Shown: positions 1 to 6,018, counted from the first letter of the stretch. The stretch: 22,997 bases of DNA from SZUA-37 sp964472525 (GCA_964472525.1 CAYYLL010000040.1:1-22997); one strand, 5' to 3'. Translations and numbers: made by a program. Notes: a model not told the origin generated them from the sequence alone.

Positions 1-291
1 GTTCCTTTATGACGATACAACCATCAGACCATGCTGCATTATTACCCATATGAATGAATATACCACGACGATTCGTTTGTTTATCGGGCAGATATATACC
101 TTCGCGTTTTTTACCAAATGAATTTTTCTTAGTTAACATATGGGTTGCCGAGCAACCTATATATGTTTTGCAACTATTGGTTTTGCCAATTCAAACCAAC
201 ATTGTGTATTTACTGAAACGTTACCATTCTTGTATGTTAATGTCCCAGTTCCTTTTAAGATGTTTCTGTTTATTTCGATTAAATATGCCAT
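1..291 (-). pseudogene. L,D-transpeptidase-like protein (DUF2778/DUF5675 type), frameshifted and cut by the window edge
   Basis: On the minus strand an ATG at 291 follows a strong Shine-Dalgarno (AAAAGGAG) and encodes 44 residues, ending at a TAG at 157-159. The next frame continues directly with GCSATHMLTKK, then RRGIFIHMGN and SDGCIVI, and runs off the window. Adding one A to the AAAA run at 166-169 would join the two parts into one protein. In that joined numbering His81 (IHMGN) and Cys92 (SDGCIV) match the His and Cys of L,D-transpeptidase-like catalytic sites, as in families that edit or cross-link peptidoglycan. The family assignment rests on these motifs alone. The gene starts just inside attC 309-367, as usual for a cassette. 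It may be a true pseudogene, a frame rescued by slippage, or a base-call error. Its C-terminus and own attC lie outside the window. Confidence 0.6.
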
Positions 292-308
292 TGCTTCTCC
301 TTTTTTAA

Positions 309-367
309 TTCTAACGACAAGTTAAATGACAACCAACCGCGATAGTGATTTAAACGCCTTGTATAGG
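309..367 (-). repeat. attC site, short and partly degenerate
   Basis: This 59-bp site follows the two-helix cassette gene. On the minus strand it begins CCTATACAAGGCGTTTAAATC and ends ATTTAACTTGTCGTTAGAA. The arms pair as CAAG/CTTG and TTAAAT/ATTTAA around a centre near 335. The left outer box reads CCTATAC where CCTAAC would be expected, which looks like one inserted base. The right box keeps the core GTTAGAA. It is the least canonical of the four sites. Confidence 0.7.
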
Positions 368-372
368 TTTTT

Positions 373-939
373 TCACTTAACAATTTTTACTACATCTGCA
401 GTTTGTTTATTTATATTATTTTCTGTTCTGTTCATAATAGAATTACATTCTTCTTCAGTTATTACTTTTTCGTCCACTAAAAATGATAAATTATTGAAAT
501 AAATTTCTAACTTTTCACTGATACTAAGTCTTGGATTTAACTTTACAGAATTAATTCTATCTACAAGTTCATTAATAAATTTTTCGTAATCTTCTTTTTT
601 GGGACTATTCAGCCAGAATAAAATTGCATTTTCTCCATTATTATAATACTTCACTATAACTTGTTTAAATGATTTTCGAAAATATTCAATAAAACAAAAA
701 AGAGCAGGAATAATGAAAAATAGTGCAAACATTGTTACGCCTGGCTCACGTAAATTATATGCATTTACAAAAATTGGGATCGAAGATAAAAATAACAGCA
801 CTCCAAATAATAGGTACTTTATTTCTCTATGATCAATTTGTATGAAATTCGGATCTAAATCAAAAAGACTAATCGTTTCCTCATTTGAAGAAACAATTGA
901 AGCATACCGTACGTTTATTTCTTTATTTTCAGTAAACAT
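373..939 (-). CDS. Unknown two-helix membrane protein (cassette gene)
   Basis: This encodes 188 residues with two hydrophobic segments (about residues 41-60 and 68-86) flanked by charged soluble parts. The C-terminal region near residue 155 (FLVDEKVITEEECNSIM) resembles the short SHOCT-type helical motif often found at the ends of small membrane proteins; that is a resemblance only. I do not recognise the family. The start at 939 has a weak ribosome site (AGGT, 12 bases away). A much better start lies upstream: an ATG at 995 with AAGGAAG in front, which opens MSKNQSL and stops after 26 residues. Adding one A to the AAAAA run near 985-989 would give MSKKPKFNPEKFLSGKRIF running straight into this ORF. 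The gene as read may therefore be missing its true N-terminus through a one-base loss. Its stop lies 6 bp from attC 309-367. Confidence 0.7.
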   Translation of the reverse strand: MFTENKEINVRYASIVSSNEETISLFDLDPNFIQIDHREIKYLLFGVLLFLSSIPIFVNAYNLREPGVTMFALFFIIPALFCFIEYFRKSFKQVIVKYYNNGENAILFWLNSPKKEDYEKFINELVDRINSVKLNPRLSISEKLEIYFNNLSFLVDEKVITEEECNSIMNRTENNINKQTADVVKIVK

Positions 940-1011
940 AAATATTCTTTTACCTGAAAGAAATTTTTCTGGATTAAACTTTGGTTTTTACTCATAACTT
1001 CTTCCTTTTAC

Positions 1012-1104
1012 TTATAACGTTTTTCTAAGGGGCAACCAATTGTGAGCAAAGCGATCGGTTGGTTGCCCCAACGAACAAAGTGAGTGATCTTGAGATTGTT
1101 AGAA
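1012..1104 (-). repeat. attC site (long form, array-specific type)
   Basis: This 93-bp site has outer boxes TTATAAC (1012-1018) and GTTAGAA (1098-1104). The core hairpin has arms GGGGCAACCAAT and GTTGGTTGCCCC with one G-T pair, separated by a loop containing TGTGAGCAAAGCG. It is nearly the same as the site at 2374-2469, as expected when one integron type built the array. On the minus strand it reads in gene-forward orientation and closes the cassette that holds the small frameshifted gene at 1114-1379. Confidence 0.88.
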
Positions 1105-1113
1105 CTAATAACT

Positions 1114-1379
1114 CTACTCCTCGCTGATCGAAATAACTTTACCATTTATTTTTTCAATTTCAATAATACATTTTTTCAAAAGCTTATCTACTTCCGTTCC
1201 TTTTAGAGAGCCTTCGCCTATTTTTTTATGATTGGAAGTTCATCGCCAGGGTTCATGATTTTTGCGAACTTTGGAGTTGTTCCATAATATTTCGCAGTTA
1301 ACTCTTCATTGTCTTTTGATATTGTGACAGTGAATCTTGCAACTTTAGTTTCGAGAACGTAAGTTTTTACAATTTCCAT
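1114..1379 (-). pseudogene. Small unknown cassette protein, split by a -1 frame change at a run of seven A
   Basis: An ATG at 1379 follows a good ribosome site (AGGAGA). It reads MEIVKTYVLETKVARFTVTI and on for 53 residues to a TAG at 1218-1220. Immediately before that stop the codons are ATA AAA AAA TAG. A slip of one base backwards on this run, or one extra A, gives IIKKIGEGSLKGTEVDKLL and continues to a TAG at 1114-1116, for 88 residues in total. The second half is lysine- and glutamate-rich like the first, so both halves look like one protein. I know no family for it. A AAA AAA in this phase is the classic shape of a slippery heptamer, so programmed frameshifting or polymerase slippage could make the full product; simple decay or a base-call error would look the same. 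Confidence 0.55.
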
Positions 1380-1394
1380 ATGATTTCTCCTAAG

Positions 1395-1479
1395 TTCTAA
1401 CGTTTAGCATTTGCGGCATTTCGGCGTTGCTGTTTTTCAAGCAACGACTAAAATGTCCGACAAGATGCGTTTGTTAGGT
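1395..1479 (-). repeat. attC site (second sequence type)
   Basis: This 85-bp site has outer boxes TTCTAAC (1395-1401) and GTTAGGT (1473-1479). The arms pair as GCATTTGCGGCATTTCGGCGTTGCTG against CAAGCAACGACTAAAATGTCCGACAAGATGC with bulges, around the loop TTTTT near 1432-1436. Its sequence differs from the sites at 1012 and 2374, so this cassette probably came from another array. It begins 4 bp past the stop codon of the DUF2971 gene. Confidence 0.85.
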
Positions 1480-1482
1480 GAT

Positions 1483-2361
1483 TCATAATCCACGATACGG
1501 CAATTGAGAATTGTGTACACCATTTCTACATTTGACCTTCATTCTTGTTAAGTAATTTGGTATTGAGTTCATAGATAGGTTCATATGTGGAGTAGGGCCA
1601 ACAATAATATCTTCAAATATTACACAGCCTTCTTCTAATGCAAGATTGAATTTAATATACGGAATCATAGTAGAATTGGTAATCCTGTAATTTATTCGTT
1701 CATCTTTAAGATCTGATATTAGAGGCGAGATGATTCTCCACTCTTTCTCTTCAGCAAATGATGGATGTTTCAATGCAGAAGCTATTTCTAGAAAAGCAGG
1801 TTCATAGGCTTCTATCATATCGTAGTAAGATTGAGATGGACGTCTTTTACTAGGATCGTTATTTGGACCGAATTCTATTGCATCACCCAAAACCTTATCC
1901 AAGAATTCATTTATTACTTTCTTCTTCTGGCGTATGTCATAAATGCATTTGATTATAGTGAACTCTTGTTTCTCACATGCAAAAATCATATCTTCTTGAT
2001 TAATGCCAATACTTATGCCCTGACCAAGTTGGCTGTATCCGCGCCATTGGCTTAATAGATTTCCATCTTCTGTAAATGAACACACAAAAATCTGATGTCG
2101 GTCAATTGCACTGTTTTTCAACCAGCCTAAAAACTGATTTAAAAACTCTTTGAGTTCATTGTTGTTGTTCTTTAGCTTTTCATTTATTGCATTATCTAGC
2201 ATCGAAATAGCATGACTTACTTCGGACGCATCATTCAAATAAAAAACATTTGTTGCCCAGACACTTTTGGACTCAATTATGCCTTGAAGCCCTTTTAAAC
2301 TAGTGTAGTGATACAGAGGACTTGTCGGTAGAGTTGTGTATATCTTTCTTATGGCACCCAT
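1483..2361 (-). CDS. DUF2971 family protein (cassette gene)
   Basis: This encodes 292 residues. Features typical of DUF2971 are visible: LYHYTSLKGLQGIIES near residues 16-31, WATNVFYLNDASE (35-47), a central SQWRGYSQLGQGISIGI stretch, and EEKEWRII in the C-terminal half. The molecular function of the family is not settled to my knowledge. The HYT...L..II.S pattern near the N-terminus, with a late conserved glutamate, recalls the H-Y-E layout of ADP-ribosyltransferase folds such as DarT; this is inference from pattern only. DUF2971 genes are common in accessory and defence-rich regions. The start at 2361 lies 13 bp from attC 2374-2469 and has no clear ribosome site. The frame is intact, unlike the three cassettes after it. 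Confidence 0.8.
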   Translation of the reverse strand: MGAIRKIYTTLPTSPLYHYTSLKGLQGIIESKSVWATNVFYLNDASEVSHAISMLDNAINEKLKNNNNELKEFLNQFLGWLKNSAIDRHQIFVCSFTEDGNLLSQWRGYSQLGQGISIGINQEDMIFACEKQEFTIIKCIYDIRQKKKVINEFLDKVLGDAIEFGPNNDPSKRRPSQSYYDMIEAYEPAFLEIASALKHPSFAEEKEWRIISPLISDLKDERINYRITNSTMIPYIKFNLALEEGCVIFEDIIVGPTPHMNLSMNSIPNYLTRMKVKCRNGVHNSQLPYRGL

Positions 2362-2373
2362 GTTTTTCTATAC

Positions 2374-2469
2374 ACCTAACGTTTTGCTAAGGGGCAACCA
2401 ACTGTGAGCAAAGCGAGCGGTTGGTTGCCCCAGCGAATAAAATGAGCGACCTTGAGCAATTTGTTAGAA
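2374..2469 (-). repeat. attC site (long form, array-specific type)
   Basis: This 96-bp site has outer boxes ACCTAAC (2374-2380) and GTTAGAA (2463-2469). It has a perfect 12-bp core hairpin, GGGGCAACCAAC with GTTGGTTGCCCC, and outer pairs TTGCTAAGG with CCTTGAGCAA. It is close in sequence to the site at 1012-1104 and closes the brnTA cassette. The 94 bp between it and the preceding small ORF (2470-2563) hold no gene I can support; one frame reads KETSVEGKWRVELIKVQF before a stop and could be a gene remnant. Confidence 0.9.
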
Positions 2470-2563
2470 TTGCACTTTTATCAATTCCACTCTCCATTTT
2501 CCTTCCACCGATGTTTCTTTGATTTTAGTATCTGGTTACTTTCTGACCCTTAATTGCCTCGAT

Positions 2564-2701
2564 TTATTTTCTATTGCCTTCCTTTCGCTCTTCAGTAATT
2601 AAGTAAGCCCAATTTGTCTGGCCTTCAATATTTTTTCTATCATTCTTAGAAACTCGAATATTCTCAGATTTTTTTGCCGATTCTTTATTCTTTTCATTCA
2701 T
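2564..2701 (-). CDS. Possible third ORF of the brnTA cassette, 45 residues
   Basis: An ATG at 2701 overlaps the end of brnA by 8 bases (ATGAATGA). It encodes 45 highly charged residues starting MNEKNKESAKKSENIRVSKN and including NWAYLITEERKEG, then TAA at 2564-2566. The overlap suggests translational coupling, but there is no strong ribosome site and the composition is simple. It has no recognisable DNA-binding motif. It could be a small accessory protein of the toxin-antitoxin pair, a remnant, or chance. It is reported because the brnA product in front of it looks short. Confidence 0.4.
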   Translation of the reverse strand: MNEKNKESAKKSENIRVSKNDRKNIEGQTNWAYLITEERKEGNRK

Positions 2702-2888
2702 TTTCTTCATCTTCGTGAACTCTCTTAAATTTTTTTAATTCCTCATCTGTAGGAATATAACTATCAGGGTCATTCTCAACCTGCCGTTCTATTTCTTTAT
2801 CAGATGTGTTCTGAACATATACATGGTCAGTTCTGCCTTTTATTTTTTTTATTTCTTCTTTTGTGCGTCGAATAATTCGTTCTTTCAT
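2694..2888 (-). CDS. brnA: BrnA-like antitoxin, short form
   Basis: This encodes 64 residues. The stretch IKKIKGRTDHVYVQNTSDKE followed by IERQVENDPDSYIPTDEEL (about residues 13-51) matches the N-terminal part of BrnA-type antitoxins, where a 'sDeeIe...DPD..p' pattern is typical. BrnA proteins usually go on into a ribbon-helix-helix DNA-binding segment; this one ends in an acidic tail (HEDEENE) with no such segment. It may neutralise the toxin but lack autoregulation, or it may be truncated. The start overlaps the brnT stop as ATGA, and GAGG lies 8 bases upstream inside brnT. Order (toxin first) and coupling fit the BrnT/BrnA arrangement. Confidence 0.7.
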   Translation of the reverse strand: MKERIIRRTKEEIKKIKGRTDHVYVQNTSDKEIERQVENDPDSYIPTDEELKKFKRVHEDEENE

Positions 2889-3193
2889 GTCACTATCCTC
2901 GCTGAGGATAACATTTTATCATATAATTCTCGTTCTTTTTTATTTGCTCGCCTAGCTGAAATTATTCGAGCTACTTCTGCTCCATCTTCATAAACTCGCT
3001 CAGTATAAACTACAAAGTATATGTTGAATTTTGCTCTACCTATAGTTTGAAATCTTGGCTCACCATAATTGTAACGCAGATCTTTGACTTCTTGACGCTG
3101 GGGATCATCCCAAATATCAATCATATCCATAAAATCAATTTTTCTTTCTCGTAAGGTTTTAAGTCTTTTATTTTCATCCCACTCAAACTCCAT
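2885..3193 (-). CDS. brnT: BrnT family toxin (DUF497), type II toxin-antitoxin system
   Basis: This encodes 102 residues, the usual length of BrnT, a RelE-fold ribonuclease that blocks translation until bound by its antitoxin. Visible family features are FEWDENKRLKTLRERKIDF at residues 3-21, the D..R..YGE.RF..IG core (about 38-55), the VVYTER segment, and the closing ARIISARRANKKERELYDKM. The start at 3193 has a good ribosome site (AAAGGAG, 9 bases away). It is the first gene of the array and the one nearest psd. Toxin-antitoxin cassettes are common in integrons, where they are thought to stabilise the array. The gene may have its own promoter in the 64 bp before it; none is clear. Confidence 0.88.
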   Translation of the reverse strand: MEFEWDENKRLKTLRERKIDFMDMIDIWDDPQRQEVKDLRYNYGEPRFQTIGRAKFNIYFVVYTERVYEDGAEVARIISARRANKKERELYDKMLSSARIVT

Positions 3194-3256
3194 ATGTATT
3201 TACTCCTTTTTTGATTAATTGCTAACAGTCATTTAGACAGACATATTTCACCTTAA
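3194..3256. other. Junction between psd and the cassette array
   Basis: These 63 bp separate the psd stop from brnT. On the minus strand they contain ACTGTTAGCA, with the pentamer GTTAG at 3222-3226, the minimal core at which integron recombination cuts (G/TT). There are no paired arms of an attC around it. It may mark the point where the first cassette was inserted, either in an old attI or in a secondary site. Only the pentamer is seen; its role is inferred. Confidence 0.4.
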
Positions 3257-4156
3257 CTATGAAGTGATTTTTTGACTAACCACTTCACCAATCTTTTCAC
3301 CAAACTGTACTTTTTTACCGGCAACTATATTCTTGTTCCATTCGATACTGTTTTCTGAGAACAATAGAATAACTGTTGAACCCATATTAAAACGTCCCAT
3401 TTCTTCTGCACGGTTTAAATGAACGGGTTGCTGTGCATCGTAACTCCATTGGCGAAGGTTTTTGCCGCGTGGAGGGGTAATGGTGCCTGCCCAAACGGTT
3501 TCCATACTGGATACAAAAATGGCACCGACCAGAATCATGGCCATTGCTCCGGCATCGGTTGAAAAGCCAGCGATAACACGTTCATTGCGTGCAAACAAAC
3601 TGGAAACACTGCGCGTTGTCGATGGGCTAACGCTGAACAGGCGGCCGGGCACATGCACCATTTCGCGTAAGCGGCCGCTGAGCGGCATATGAATGCGGTG
3701 GTAATCACGCGGTGATAAATAAAGTGTGGCGAAATAACCATTGCGATAAAATTCAGCCCGCTCAGGTGAGCCGCCGAGTAGTGCTTCTAATGAATAAGTT
3801 TTACCCTTTGCCTGAAAAATTTGGTCGTTATTAATTTTACCCACTTCGCTGACGGTGCCATCAACCGGTGAGATGATATTGTGCGTACCTTCGGCAACGG
3901 GTCGTACGGCTGTTTTTAATGGACGAGTAAAAAAATGATTAAAACTTTTAAAGTGTTGTATGTCGTCATTTTGAGCTTCGCTCATATCAACATTATAAAT
4001 GTCGATAATTTTTTTTATAATAAAATTCTTAAACCATTGTATTTCAATACGAGTAATTCTGTACATTATGCCAGACAGAAAATGTTGTGGTAAACATACT
4101 TGTATTAAAGCAAATAGGCGGTCTTTGATGCTGGTTGATTGTGTATTTGATGTCAT
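3257..4156 (-). CDS. psd: Phosphatidylserine decarboxylase proenzyme
   Basis: This enzyme converts phosphatidylserine to phosphatidylethanolamine at the inner membrane. The 299-residue protein carries the family marks in order: FNHFFTRPLK (about 70-80), ISPVDGTVSEVG (94-105), LSPRDYHRIHMP (147-158), and the self-cleavage motif MGST. Cleavage falls between Gly259 and Ser260, turning the serine into the pyruvoyl group. The length fits type I Psd. The gene lies 22 bp downstream of the PCuAC gene on the same strand, so it is probably the last gene of the sco-PCuAC-psd transcript. No strong ribosome site precedes the start at 4156. The cassette array begins right after its stop. The gene is intact even though it holds a run of eight A, which is useful when judging the one-base losses in the cassettes. 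Confidence 0.96.
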   Translation of the reverse strand: MTSNTQSTSIKDRLFALIQVCLPQHFLSGIMYRITRIEIQWFKNFIIKKIIDIYNVDMSEAQNDDIQHFKSFNHFFTRPLKTAVRPVAEGTHNIISPVDGTVSEVGKINNDQIFQAKGKTYSLEALLGGSPERAEFYRNGYFATLYLSPRDYHRIHMPLSGRLREMVHVPGRLFSVSPSTTRSVSSLFARNERVIAGFSTDAGAMAMILVGAIFVSSMETVWAGTITPPRGKNLRQWSYDAQQPVHLNRAEEMGRFNMGSTVILLFSENSIEWNKNIVAGKKVQFGEKIGEVVSQKITS

Positions 4157-4178
4157 TTTATTAATGATTCTATTGTTG

Positions 4179-4640
4179 TTATTCGGTTAAGTCGACTCGT
4201 TGTACATGCGTATTAATGGTTGTCATTTCACCTGAAGAAAATTGAAAGCTTAACGCAACCCTGTCTTTGTCTTTTAAAGGTTTAATCGGGTTAATTAGCA
4301 TAATATGCACTCCACCGGATTCTAATATGATAGTTTGCTGTGCTTTTATGGTTAATGATTTAAGTTGCTTCATATTCATCATGCCGTTTGTCATGCTCAT
4401 CTTATGAATTTCAACACGTTTAAATTGTGGGCTACTTATTTTGGTAATTGTTTTTTTTGTATTAATGTTGTTTTTGATGCGCATATAAGCAACCATAACG
4501 GATGCAACGGGTGGTGCTTCTGGTATTACAACATCTAAAAAAGAAATAGCGACTTGACCATGTGCGATAGCGGAGTGGGTCGGTATTATAAAAAATAACA
4601 GTGTGCTTATGATAGCGCTTATTCTGAATATTTTATTCAT
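4179..4640 (-). CDS. PCuAC periplasmic copper chaperone
   Basis: This encodes 153 residues with a signal peptide (hydrophobic residues 5-20, probable cleavage near AIAHG, 24-28). The copper motif of this family, H-x10-M-x21-H-x-M, fits exactly: His79, Met90, His112 and Met114. PCuAC proteins carry Cu(I) in the periplasm and, in studied cases, help load the CuA or CuB centre of cytochrome oxidase together with Sco. Its ATG overlaps the sco stop by four bases (ATGA), indicating coupled translation and a shared role. psd follows 22 bp later. Confidence 0.93.
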   Translation of the reverse strand: MNKIFRISAIISTLLFFIIPTHSAIAHGQVAISFLDVVIPEAPPVASVMVAYMRIKNNINTKKTITKISSPQFKRVEIHKMSMTNGMMNMKQLKSLTIKAQQTIILESGGVHIMLINPIKPLKDKDRVALSFQFSSGEMTTINTHVQRVDLTE

Positions 4641-5287
4641 GAGTTAGCCTTAACAAATTTCTTAATCTCGATAAAATCTTTTACGATAATTTTTGGTATA
4701 AGCGGTGACGAATAAACAGCACGCATATTACCTTGTGGATCAATTAATATAATTTGTCCGCTATGGCTCACATTATAATCACCATTTTCATTGGGTTCAT
4801 CGAAGCCGTAGAGGATACCAAGTTGTCCTGTTAAATTATCAATTTCATCAGCCTTGCCTGTTATGCCAATAAAAGCAGGATTGTAATAGTGAACATAAGA
4901 CTTTAATAGTATGGGCGTATCGCGGTCAGGGTCAACAGAGACAAAAATCATTTGTAGATTGGATGCGGTTGCTGTTTTTAGTCTTGGATCCTGCCAAACT
5001 TTCCGCATAACCTGCATTGCAAGTGGGCAAATGTCGGGGCAATGAGTGTAGCCAAAAAATAGAAAGCTCCAATGGTTCTTTAAACTCTTTAAGTTAAACG
5101 GCTTGTTGTTCTGATCGATTAATTCAAAATTATGTAAAGGCTTGGCTTTATCAAGCAAGGTGGCGGATAAATTTTCGGGTATCTTTGCCGGTGTTTTAAT
5201 AAGTTTTTGGCTAACGAGTACGCCCACAACAATACTGACGATAGCAACGGCGATAAGAATAAGATTATTTTTGTTTGGTTGAGACAT
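4637..5287 (-). CDS. sco: SCO1/SenC family copper-binding thioredoxin-fold protein
   Basis: This encodes 216 residues: an N-terminal membrane anchor (about 9-27), then a thioredoxin-like domain facing the periplasm. The copper ligands are clear: Cys83 and Cys87 in GYTHCPDICP, and His175 in NVSHSGQ. FVSVDPDRDTP (about 115-125) is also typical. Sco proteins deliver copper to, or reduce, the CuA site of cytochrome c oxidase. The gene heads a tight minus-strand run with the PCuAC gene and psd. A GAGG lies about 13 bases before the start, a long spacing. No oxidase genes are in the window. Confidence 0.94.
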   Translation of the reverse strand: MSQPNKNNLILIAVAIVSIVVGVLVSQKLIKTPAKIPENLSATLLDKAKPLHNFELIDQNNKPFNLKSLKNHWSFLFFGYTHCPDICPLAMQVMRKVWQDPRLKTATASNLQMIFVSVDPDRDTPILLKSYVHYYNPAFIGITGKADEIDNLTGQLGILYGFDEPNENGDYNVSHSGQIILIDPQGNMRAVYSSPLIPKIIVKDFIEIKKFVKANS

Positions 5288-5451
5288 TATTATTTTTTTA
5301 CCTCAATAAATAATGGAAAGTTACTATTCTATTATGGTCTGAGTTTATATGGTATAGATTGAATAGTGTACTTTGATCTAGAAGCCAGAGATATAGTGGC
5401 TAATGGCTGAGAGTAGGACATCGGCTTAATGCAAAAAAGCGTCAATGTGGT

Positions 5452-5480
5452 TTGCAATCTACGCCATATCGGGCTATTGT
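5452..5480 (+). promoter_or_regulatory. Candidate sigma70 promoter for the LexA-like gene
   Basis: TTGCAA (5452-5457) and TATTGT (5475-5480) are separated by 17 bases, 25 bp before the ATG at 5506. The -10 box matches four of six consensus bases. The rest of the 218-bp gap between the divergent sco and LexA-like genes shows only a small hairpin (AGCCA/TGGCT, 5383-5401) and no LexA box of the CTGT-N8-ACAG type. Confidence 0.4.
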
Positions 5481-5505
5481 TAATAAAACCTAAAGGATTA
5501 CATCA

Positions 5506-6018
5506 ATGACTACTGTTAACATGCTGATTCCAAAGAATAATTCGGGCCTAGACTCTATTATGAAAGAGCCTAGCTTAGCTAAAGCCGGCCATCGTGTTTG
5601 GCATGAATCGTTTGAATCGCTGGATTTTGTTTCGCAATCATTGGTTGAAGTGCCGCTAATGGGTTGGGTTGCAGCCGGTCAGCCGATTGATGTTTGCGAA
5701 AATGACGAGGTGGTGTCGGTTCCAGCTAATATGGTTAAGCGTAATTGCTATGCGTTACGAGTGCGCGGCAATTCGATGATTGATGACAATATTCAGGATG
5801 GTGATTTGGTCGTTATCGAAAAACGTGAATCCGCACAGAATGGCGAAACCGTTGTTGCAATGATTAATTATGAACAAGTTACTTTAAAGAAACTGTATAT
5901 CGAAGCTGACGGTATTCGGTTACAACCAGCTAATCCGGATATGGCTCCTATTTATTTACGCAATGAACATGTGCAAATTTTGGGCATTGTGACGGGTGTT
6001 ATTCGTTCGACTGATTAG
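5506..6018 (+). CDS. LexA/UmuD-type S24 peptidase domain protein lacking the LexA DNA-binding domain
   Basis: This encodes 170 residues. From about residue 47 it matches the C-terminal half of LexA: VPLMGWVAAGQPI holds the Ala57-Gly58 pair equivalent to the LexA self-cleavage site, Ser90 (RGNSMIDD) is the nucleophile, and Lys128 (QVTLKKL) the general base, 38 residues later (37 in E. coli LexA). The first 46 residues do not resemble a winged helix and hold no clear fold. It is longer than UmuD (about 139 residues) and no umuC or imuB is beside it. It could be a UmuD-like polymerase partner, a regulator of another protein, or a relic. The start has AAAGGA 8 bases upstream. No SOS box is seen. 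Confidence 0.8.
   Translation: MTTVNMLIPKNNSGLDSIMKEPSLAKAGHRVWHESFESLDFVSQSLVEVPLMGWVAAGQPIDVCENDEVVSVPANMVKRNCYALRVRGNSMIDDNIQDGDLVVIEKRESAQNGETVVAMINYEQVTLKKLYIEADGIRLQPANPDMAPIYLRNEHVQILGIVTGVIRSTD

Larger units (their letters stand above)
1..3226 (-). mobile_element. Integron gene-cassette array without a visible integrase (CALIN-like)
   Basis: Four attC sites alternate with short genes that all read on the minus strand, the layout of an integron cassette array. Each attC has inverted outer boxes (CTAAC or similar on one side, GTTAG on the other) and internal complementary arms. On the minus strand the left arm resembles TAACAAnnnnnTCAAG and the right arm ends CGTTAG, the orientation expected when the cassette genes also face minus. 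The leading end of the array is therefore at about 3226, where an attI site and intI would be expected; psd lies there instead, 64 bp from brnT. The array continues past base 1, so a remote intI is not excluded. The cassette genes are visibly more AT-rich than the flanking host genes. The role of such arrays as stores of adaptive, toxin-antitoxin and defence genes is known for the class; the lack of an integrase is seen only within this window. Confidence 0.82.

Noticed and set aside
54..325. Two plus-strand ORFs at the left end
   Set aside because: They lie opposite the L,D-transpeptidase-like gene on the minus strand, have no ribosome site and no protein-like pattern.
1..3256. Integron integrase gene
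   Set aside because: Both strands were read for a tyrosine recombinase (R...HxxR...Y pattern); none is present in the window.
5288..5505. SOS box before the LexA-like gene
   Set aside because: No CTGT-N8-ACAG or close variant was found.
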